DNA of 64,000 nt from Rhodothermales bacterium (GTDB lineage: Bacteria; Bacteroidota; Rhodothermia; Rhodothermales; Bin80). Under the pieces are notes generated by a model. The model did no database searches and was not told the DNA's origin. It saw only the letters and a list, made by a program, of their open reading frames with translations. Below, piece by piece: positions 58,197 through 64,000 of the stretch (position 1 is its first letter; every line of letters starts with the position of its first letter). A program made the translations under genes and the position numbers. Where the stretch lies: contig CATQHT010000001.1 of the NCBI GenBank assembly GCA_958296045.1, positions 434,001 through 498,000 on the forward strand, in the 5' to 3' direction.

Positions 58197-59237
58197 ATGC
58201 GTCGCTTCGTGCCGTTATCCCCTTTCCTGTTGTTTGTCATGGCAATCTTCCTGGCGGCGTGTGCGCCGCAGCAGGCTGGCCTTTATGAGACGATTGGATC
58301 CATCGAGCGCCTGGATCCCAGGCTGGATGCCTTGGTGCCCGCTGACGCTGCCTTGGAGGTCGTCGCAGACGGGTTCGAGTGGTCCGAAGGTCCGTTATGG
58401 ATTGGGGATGCCGTGCTGTTTTCCGACATTCCGCCCAATGCGATCTACCGGTGGGACGAGGTCCAGGGCCTGATGCTGTTCCTTCAGCCTTCCGGCTACA
58501 CGGGGTCGGCGGAGCGCACAGGAGAGGTTGGCTCCAACGGGTTGACGCTAGATGCCAGTGGCAACCTAGTGCTTGCCCAGCACGGCGATCGCCGCATCGC
58601 CCGGCTCACCGCGCCGCTCAGCGCTCCCGTGCCCGAATACGAAACCTTGGCCGATCGATACGACGGGAAGCGCTTCAATAGCCCGAACGATCTGGTGTAT
58701 CACCAGACAAACGGGCACCTATACTTCACGGACCCGCCCTACGGGCTGGAAAGGAATGTGCTTGACCCGGCGAAAGAGTTGCCATTTCAGGGCGTATATC
58801 GCTTGGGTCCCGATGGGACCGTTACGCTGTTGGACAGCACCCTTACGCGTCCTAATGGCATCGCCTTTTCTCCAGATGGCCGCATGCTCTATGTAGCCAA
58901 TTCGGACCCACAGCATCCGGTCTGGGTCACCTACGATGTGGATGATGCCGGGATGGTTGCCAATCGCCGGGTGTTTTTTGATGCCAGCCACCTTGTCGCC
59001 CAAGGCCGACCTGGACTGCCAGATGGCCTAAAGGTTGATGCTCAGGGCTATCTGATGGCAACGGGCCCGGGCGGTGTCCTCGTGCTCGCACCCGATGGCA
59101 CCCATCTGGGCACGCTAGTCACGCAACAGGCGACCAGCAACTGCGCCTTCGGCGATGATGGCACGATGCTGTACATTACGGCCGACCGGTACCTGCTGCG
59201 CGTGCAGCTGAGCACCGTGGGCAGAGGGTTCGAGTAA
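58197..59237 (+). CDS. SMP-30/gluconolactonase-like lipoprotein
   Basis: From the ATG at 58197, 346 residues with lipobox L-A-A-C22 (MAIFLAAC). The propeller shows the family pattern: EVVADGFEWSEGPLW near the start, GSNGLTLDASGNLVLAQHGD, KRFNSPNDLVYH (calcium/zinc ligand Asn-Asp), YFTDPPYGLE, TRPNGIAFSPDGRMLYVANS and RPGLPDGLKVDAQGYL with its catalytic Asp. These proteins hydrolyse sugar lactones such as gluconolactone. Placed next to quinoprotein dehydrogenases, it would open the lactone they form. The stop-to-start gap to the cytochrome gene is 4 bases. Confidence 0.93.
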   Translation: MRRFVPLSPFLLFVMAIFLAACAPQQAGLYETIGSIERLDPRLDALVPADAALEVVADGFEWSEGPLWIGDAVLFSDIPPNAIYRWDEVQGLMLFLQPSGYTGSAERTGEVGSNGLTLDASGNLVLAQHGDRRIARLTAPLSAPVPEYETLADRYDGKRFNSPNDLVYHQTNGHLYFTDPPYGLERNVLDPAKELPFQGVYRLGPDGTVTLLDSTLTRPNGIAFSPDGRMLYVANSDPQHPVWVTYDVDDAGMVANRRVFFDASHLVAQGRPGLPDGLKVDAQGYLMATGPGGVLVLAPDGTHLGTLVTQQATSNCAFGDDGTMLYITADRYLLRVQLSTVGRGFE

Positions 59238-59432
59238 GATAGAGTCACATTCGCTGGGCTCAACTCACCATTCTCCAACCCGCGGACCGATCCCCTGCCC
59301 TTGAGCCGACACCGAAGCCGACGCCGGCTATCTTGCAGCACTGAGGGTGTCACGCGGCTTCTTACAAGCCCCGCGCACCACATGCGGTACTACTTTCCCG
59401 TGCTGCGCCCTACCATTCTGTAGCCTTTGCAC

Positions 59433-61589
59433 ATGAACCGGATCGTTACGATCTGCGTCGCGCTGATGTTTTGCTTGTTGGCCTGCACCACCACGCCGAC
59501 GCACGACGCAGACCCCACTCGCACCTGGTCGGTGTACTTGGGCGATCATGGCAGCAGCCAGTATTCGTCGCTTACCCAGATCAATCGATCCAATGTGGAC
59601 AGCCTGGCGGTGGCCTGGTCATACACCACAGGGGATGCCGATTCGGCTGGGCGCACGCAGATCCAGACGAACCCCATCGTGGTGGGTGACGTTTTGTTTG
59701 GAGTATCTCCTCGGATAAAGATCTTTGCTCTAGACGCCGCTACAGGCCAGGAGCGCTGGACCTTCGATCCTTTCGCTTCGGGGGCGGTGGCCGAAGGACC
59801 TTCCATCCTGCGCGGCGTTTCCTATTGGCCAGGAGATCGTGACCATATCGCAAGGGTGCTGTTCACGGCCGGGGCGCGTCTATTTGCGCTTGATGCCGCA
59901 ACAGGGGTGCCCATCCCGTCCTTTGGCGATGACGGGTCCGTGAACCTGCGCGAAGGGCTAGGAAGGGACGTGACGGGCCTGTCCGTGCGGGCACGCACCC
60001 CGGGCACCATCTACCGCAACCTGCTGATACAAGGAACCAGCTTGTCGGAAGGGCCGCGCAGTGCTCCAGGACATGTCCGAGCGTTTGACGCGCGCACGGG
60101 CGCCATGGAATGGATTTTTCACACCATCCCCCATCCAGGAGAATACGGGTACGACACATGGCCGGAAGATGCCTACCTTCGCTCTGGAGGCGCCAACGCC
60201 TGGACCGGCTTCAGCTTGGACCAAAAGCGTGGCATCGTCTTTCTGCCAACGGGCTCGGCAGCCTTTGACTTCTGGGGCGGCGACCGCAAAGGCGAGAATT
60301 TGTTTGCCAACACGCTCTTAGCGTTGGATGCCGCGACCGGCGAGCGCATCTGGCATTTTCAGATTGTGCACCACGACCTATGGGATCGCGACCTGCCGTC
60401 GCCTCCCAACCTAGTGACGATTGAGCGCGACGGTATGACGATCGATGCGGTAGCGATCGCGACAAAGAGCGGACACATATTCATGTTCGATCGGGAGATG
60501 GGTACGCCGCTCTGGCCGGTGGAGGAGCGGCCTTTTCCGGCGAGTGACCTTCTGGGTGAGGAAGCTTGGCCTACCCAGCCATTGCCCACGGCGCCGCCGC
60601 CTTTTGCGCGTCAGCACTTTGGGGAAGAAGACATCACGGATATCGCGCCTGAAAACGCAGCGTATGTCAAGGAGATATTCAAGACGGCGCGTTCCGCGGG
60701 CCAGTTTGTGCCGCCCAGCACGCAAGGCACGATGATTTTTCCCGGCTTCGACGGTGGCGCGGAATGGGGAGGATCGGCCTGGGATCCCACTACCGGCCTC
60801 TTGTACGTTAACAGCAATGAGATGCCGTGGATTCTGACCATGGTGGAGCTGAACCCGGATGACGCGGCGTCGGGCAGCGGACTCTATGCGCGCTACTGCG
60901 CCGGATGTCACGGTAGCGGTATGGAAGGCAACACGGACCAGTCGTCTCCCGCCCTACTTGGGCTGCGGGATCGTGCCACGCGGGAAGAGGTCGCTCAGCA
61001 GATCCTGCGAGGCAAGGGTTTTATGCCCTCGTTTGGTTTCCTCACCGAGGACGAGGTGGCTCGTATCACCCGCCTTCTGTTTGGCGAGGTGAATCCAGAT
61101 GTGTCTGAAGCATCCGCTACAGACGAGGATATGGAAAGGCTCAGCACCGCTTTTGCAGGAAGCCCTTACGGGCATACCGGCTATAACCGCTTCTTTGACC
61201 AAGAAGGCTATCCGGCTGTCAAGCCGCCATGGGGCACGCTAAATGCTATTGACCTTAGTGCTGGACAAATCGTGTGGACCGTCCCGCTAGGAGAGTTCGA
61301 TGCACTCACCGCTCGTGGCATCCCCATCACGGGCACCGAGAACTATGGAGGACCTGTAGTGACGGCGGGCGGTTTGGTCTTTATCGGCGCGTCAAAGGAC
61401 GAACGCTTTCGCGCTTTTGACAAGGACTCTGGAGCCGTGCTCTTCGAGATGCAGCTGCCCGCTGGTGGCTATGCCACGCCAGCGACGTACGAGGTGGATG
61501 GCCGCCAGTACGTTGTGATTGCGGCCGGGGGCGGCAAGATGGGCACCAAGTCGGGCGACACGTACGTCGCCTTTGCGCTGCTGGAGTAA
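59433..61589 (+). CDS. PQQ-dependent dehydrogenase with inserted cytochrome c domain (lipoprotein)
   Basis: 718 residues from the ATG at 59433 (a codon at 59427 is also possible). A lipobox at L-L-A-C18 is followed by a quinoprotein eight-bladed propeller: WSVYLGDHGSSQYSSLTQIN, SPRIKIFALDAATGQERWTF, WHFQIVHHDLWDRDLPSPPN and FMFDREMGTPLWPVEE match the glucose/alcohol dehydrogenase PQQ family. Haem motif C489-A-G-C492-H is set within the propeller (residues 480-560), with FMPSF as a possible Met ligand, and the propeller then resumes (NYGGPVVTAGGLVFIGASKD ... YVVIAAGGGKMG). It is a membrane-anchored periplasmic enzyme that oxidises a sugar or alcohol. It is separated by 195 bases from the lactonase gene, so it may have its own promoter. 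Confidence 0.93.
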   Translation: MNRIVTICVALMFCLLACTTTPTHDADPTRTWSVYLGDHGSSQYSSLTQINRSNVDSLAVAWSYTTGDADSAGRTQIQTNPIVVGDVLFGVSPRIKIFALDAATGQERWTFDPFASGAVAEGPSILRGVSYWPGDRDHIARVLFTAGARLFALDAATGVPIPSFGDDGSVNLREGLGRDVTGLSVRARTPGTIYRNLLIQGTSLSEGPRSAPGHVRAFDARTGAMEWIFHTIPHPGEYGYDTWPEDAYLRSGGANAWTGFSLDQKRGIVFLPTGSAAFDFWGGDRKGENLFANTLLALDAATGERIWHFQIVHHDLWDRDLPSPPNLVTIERDGMTIDAVAIATKSGHIFMFDREMGTPLWPVEERPFPASDLLGEEAWPTQPLPTAPPPFARQHFGEEDITDIAPENAAYVKEIFKTARSAGQFVPPSTQGTMIFPGFDGGAEWGGSAWDPTTGLLYVNSNEMPWILTMVELNPDDAASGSGLYARYCAGCHGSGMEGNTDQSSPALLGLRDRATREEVAQQILRGKGFMPSFGFLTEDEVARITRLLFGEVNPDVSEASATDEDMERLSTAFAGSPYGHTGYNRFFDQEGYPAVKPPWGTLNAIDLSAGQIVWTVPLGEFDALTARGIPITGTENYGGPVVTAGGLVFIGASKDERFRAFDKDSGAVLFEMQLPAGGYATPATYEVDGRQYVVIAAGGGKMGTKSGDTYVAFALLE

Positions 61590-61596
61590 GCTTGGC

Positions 61597-62310
61597 CTAC
61601 ATCTGCAGGCGGCGGATTCGTATATGCTGAAACCACACCTGATCCCCGTGGTCCTGCAGGCAGACATGTCCGCTGGATTCCTTGCCGTAGCGGGGCATAT
61701 CGATCCATTTGCTGTTGGCAATGCGTTCGTTCCAGTCGTTACTGCCGAGCTCATAGGACACGATCCTTTTGCCGTTCATCCAATGCTCCACGTGAGCACC
61801 ATGCACGATGATGTGCACCGAGTTCCATTCGCCCACCGGCTGCACGACACGCGCTGATGGCGCGTGCATGTCGTAGTTGGCGCCTGCAAGACGGTCGTCC
61901 CCCTCCTTTGCGTCTGGATGGTTGTCGTCATCGAGCAGCTGGAATTCGGGCCCGGTGCGCCATGGGTAGTCGTGCTCCTCGCTGACCCGAAACATGATTC
62001 CGCTATTACCGCCTTCGGAGATTTTCCAATCCAGCGCAAGGCGAAAGTTATCATACACCTCGCGCGTGACGATGTCACCGCCTTGCCCTGTGCCGGTAAA
62101 GTGCAGTGTGCCGTCGTCAAGCGTGCTCCATGCGGCGGGCAGGCTGTCCTGCCGGTATCCGCGCCAATGGTCTGCCGTGAGCGATACCCAGGACGTGTCC
62201 ACAGCAACGGTAGCAGTCGGCTCATTCACGGCGTCGGGGGAGGATTCGGAGGATTGACAGGCGGCCGCGGCAAAGGTGGCCGAAAGGGCTAGCACACAGG
62301 CGATGCGCAT
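61597..62310 (-). CDS. DUF1080 lipoprotein
   Basis: 237 residues with a lipobox (TFAAAAC18). After a short linker the whole mature part is one DUF1080/3-keto-disaccharide-hydrolase-like sandwich: WVSLTADHWRGYRQDSLPAA, LHFTGTGQGGDIVTREVYDN, NSGIMFRVSEEHDYPWRTGP (key acidic region), VVQPVGEWNSVHIIVHGAHV and HVCLQDHGDQVWFQHIRIRR. It converges with the PQQ gene with a 7-base gap. Its substrate is unknown. Confidence 0.93.
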   Translation of the reverse strand: MRIACVLALSATFAAAACQSSESSPDAVNEPTATVAVDTSWVSLTADHWRGYRQDSLPAAWSTLDDGTLHFTGTGQGGDIVTREVYDNFRLALDWKISEGGNSGIMFRVSEEHDYPWRTGPEFQLLDDDNHPDAKEGDDRLAGANYDMHAPSARVVQPVGEWNSVHIIVHGAHVEHWMNGKRIVSYELGSNDWNERIANSKWIDMPRYGKESSGHVCLQDHGDQVWFQHIRIRRLQM

Positions 62311-62517
62311 TAGAGTGATGGCTTAAGAGTGGTGATTACGGTTGAAGCGGGTCCTGAATGAAACGCAGCGCAGCGGGAGTGTGCCAGTGGGCGTCGGACA
62401 TGGCCAACCGCTCATTTGGTGCATGCTCTCCCGACTCGAGGGCACGATCTGGCGCAGATGGCCAAAGCTGCATGCAACAGGCACGGTATAACGCCGCAAT
62501 GGGGTACCACTTGGAGA

Positions 62518-63774
62518 CTACTCCGTCACCGGCACCTCCTCGTTGGAATCCTTGAAGAACAAGGCGAAGAAGATGGCGAAGACCACCGTCAGACCCGCAA
62601 ATAAGAGCCAGAACGTGCGCCACTGCGGAAGCGCCAACGTGCCATTGGTGCCAACCGCGTTGACAAAGATCCCGGAAATCTGCGTACCGAGAAAGAATCC
62701 CACGCCCTGCGTCAAGAGCACCAGCAGCCCCTGCACCTGACCCCGGATCGCCGGCGCCGTCTTCTTATCCAGGTAAATCTGACCCGTCACGAAAAAGAAG
62801 TCGTAACAGATGCCGTGCACGGCGATGCCAATCATAATCATCCAGAACGTGCCCGTCATGGCCGCTCCAGCAAACAACGTGAAGCGTGCCACCCAGGCCA
62901 GCATCCCCAAGAGTAGCATCCACTTCACACCCAACCGCGCGAAAAAGAACGGTATCAGCAGCATGAAGATGATTTCCGACCACTGGCCGAAGCTCATCTC
63001 GAAGCTCGGGTTCGAGAAATGCGCGAGACTGAGCCCCTCGTTCAAGTCCTGGAAAAAGACCGGAGCGTACGGGAAGTAGGTGCCAAACGCGATGAAGATG
63101 AGCATGGCCGCGGCCAAGAACACCAGAAACGAGCGGCTCTTGAGCGCGCGAAACGCGTCAATACCTGCAATCTGCTTCCATGTCGTCGTCTGCCCCGCAG
63201 ATGGCGGCGGCGTATGCGGCAACGTAAAGCTGTACAACCCCATAAACACCGCGGCGCCTGCGCCGATATACAGCCCCGTAGGCGAAGAATCCTGCTGCAA
63301 AACATAGCCCATAAAGGTGCCGATCGCCGCCCAACCCAGCGTGCCGAACACGCGAACCACAGGAAACTCCTTCTCTTGGTTGTCCAAATGGTGGAATGCC
63401 AAAGAAGCGGTCAAGCCCAGCGTCGGGAAGTAACACAGCGCATGCAGCCCCAACAGCGGCAAAAAGAGCCCCGTGCCCGCAAACTGCGGCATCAGACCCA
63501 TGGACACGCCCGACACCAGAAACAGCACGCCTAGCACCTTCTCGGAATCGAAGAATCGGTCCGCGACCATCCCCAGAAAGAAGGGAGCGATGATGGCGCT
63601 CAATGGGCCCAACGCGTATGCCACCTGGATGTACGCTCCCATCTCGATGGTCTGCATATAGTTGCCCAGCGTGGGCGCCCACGCACCCCAGATCAAGTAC
63701 TGGACAAACATCATGACGCTCAAGCGAGCGATGCGGCCTACATTCATGGTCTTACCGGTGAGGGATTGCGCCAT
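62518..63774 (-). CDS. MFS transporter, nucleoside:H+ symporter-like
   Basis: 418 residues with about twelve hydrophobic segments. The opening MFVQYLIWGAWAPTLGNYMQ and LSAIIAPFFLGMVADRFF are typical of the NHS/XapB-like MFS branch found in Bacteroidota and Planctomycetes. A later GICYDFFFVTGQIYLDKKTA and LLTQGVGFFLGTQISG fit this as well. It is probably a carrier for a nucleoside or sugar related to the pathway. The start could be 63774 or the ATG at 63747 (MNVGRIARLS). It lies upstream of the DUF1080 gene on the same strand, with a 207-base gap. Confidence 0.93.
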   Translation of the reverse strand: MAQSLTGKTMNVGRIARLSVMMFVQYLIWGAWAPTLGNYMQTIEMGAYIQVAYALGPLSAIIAPFFLGMVADRFFDSEKVLGVLFLVSGVSMGLMPQFAGTGLFLPLLGLHALCYFPTLGLTASLAFHHLDNQEKEFPVVRVFGTLGWAAIGTFMGYVLQQDSSPTGLYIGAGAAVFMGLYSFTLPHTPPPSAGQTTTWKQIAGIDAFRALKSRSFLVFLAAAMLIFIAFGTYFPYAPVFFQDLNEGLSLAHFSNPSFEMSFGQWSEIIFMLLIPFFFARLGVKWMLLLGMLAWVARFTLFAGAAMTGTFWMIMIGIAVHGICYDFFFVTGQIYLDKKTAPAIRGQVQGLLVLLTQGVGFFLGTQISGIFVNAVGTNGTLALPQWRTFWLLFAGLTVVFAIFFALFFKDSNEEVPVTE

Positions 63775-64000
63775 TGTTGGCTGGGTCTTGGCTGTTGCTG
63801 CCGAGAAGGAACCGTAATGTAGGTAACTTTCGGCAATAGGTTATGCTTTTCGGTGAGTAAGTTAGTCCAAACAGGGCGGTGCACGTCATAGACTGGGTCA
63901 ATAGCGTGCTCACACGCGGGCTTCCGGGCTACAGGAGACTCGGGGAGTGACTTTCAAGGCGCAATGCCCCGAGTTATCCGCTGGTCGCGCGTGAACGTGG
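63775..64000. other. Upstream region of the MFS gene
   Basis: No gene is seen in the last 226 bases. It should contain the promoter for the MFS gene. There is an AT-rich block at 63800-63860 but no clear consensus pair. Confidence 0.35.

Overview
This window reads as one accessory, insertion-sequence-littered half and one orderly metabolic half of a Gram-negative bacterial chromosome. Several proteins carry Sec signal peptides or lipoboxes, one giant surface protein ends in an outer-membrane beta-barrel, and there are PQQ-type quinoproteins and c-type cytochromes. Together these point to a respiring heterotroph with an outer membrane. The mix of DUF1080/ThuA/PQQ proteins, a nucleoside-type MFS carrier and cadherin-repeat surface proteins recalls marine or host-associated Rhodothermota/Bacteroidota-like, planctomycete-like or similar lineages. 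I cannot assign a phylum from this window.

Region 1 (1-38 kb) is a defence and mobile-element island in decay. In order it holds: an edge-truncated AAA ATPase; a tyrosine-recombinase remnant; a LacI regulator; a two-gene operon of a DprA-like protein and a RecQ helicase with a phosphoribosyltransferase tail; and a large HTH / PD-(D/E)XK / STAND NTPase gene cut by an intact IS66-type element, with a perfect 8-bp target duplication that allows exact reconstruction. Next come an IS256 remnant beside an intact copy, a group II intron reverse-transcriptase fragment, an IS21 element whose istA has one internal TGA, a lone AAA ATPase, and pyrE split by an IS1182-type transposase. After an IS4-type wreck there is a frameshifted AAA / PD-(D/E)XK gene. 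The stretch closes with a three-gene Dam / ParB / putative-effector cassette whose last gene has an in-frame stop, and a deletion derivative of another IS66-type element.

Region 2 (38-44 kb) is a single 1,971-residue gene for a cadherin-repeat surface protein with an autotransporter-like barrel, followed by a clear rho-independent terminator. Region 3 (44-51.6 kb) is mostly non-coding or mobile. It contains an intact IS1634-type element, a YgjP-like metallopeptidase, IS110 and ISNCY remnants, and a 0.2-kb direct repeat of the IS1634 end.

Region 4 (52-64 kb) is tightly packed. A plus-strand run encodes a lipoprotein, a creatininase-family amidohydrolase, a secreted protein of unknown function, a 1,171-residue DUF1080-ThuA-sorbosone dehydrogenase-PKD protein, a cytochrome c, an SMP-30 lactonase-like lipoprotein and a PQQ dehydrogenase with an inserted cytochrome c domain. 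A DUF1080 lipoprotein and an MFS carrier converge on it. The likely theme is periplasmic oxidation of a sugar or sugar derivative with electrons passed to cytochromes, followed by lactone hydrolysis and import. The substrate is not evident.

The strongest candidates for under-described biology are the DprA-like/RecQ-PRTase operon, the Dam/ParB/effector cassette and the HTH-nuclease-STAND gene. The last two are visibly disabled here by an in-frame stop and an IS insertion.
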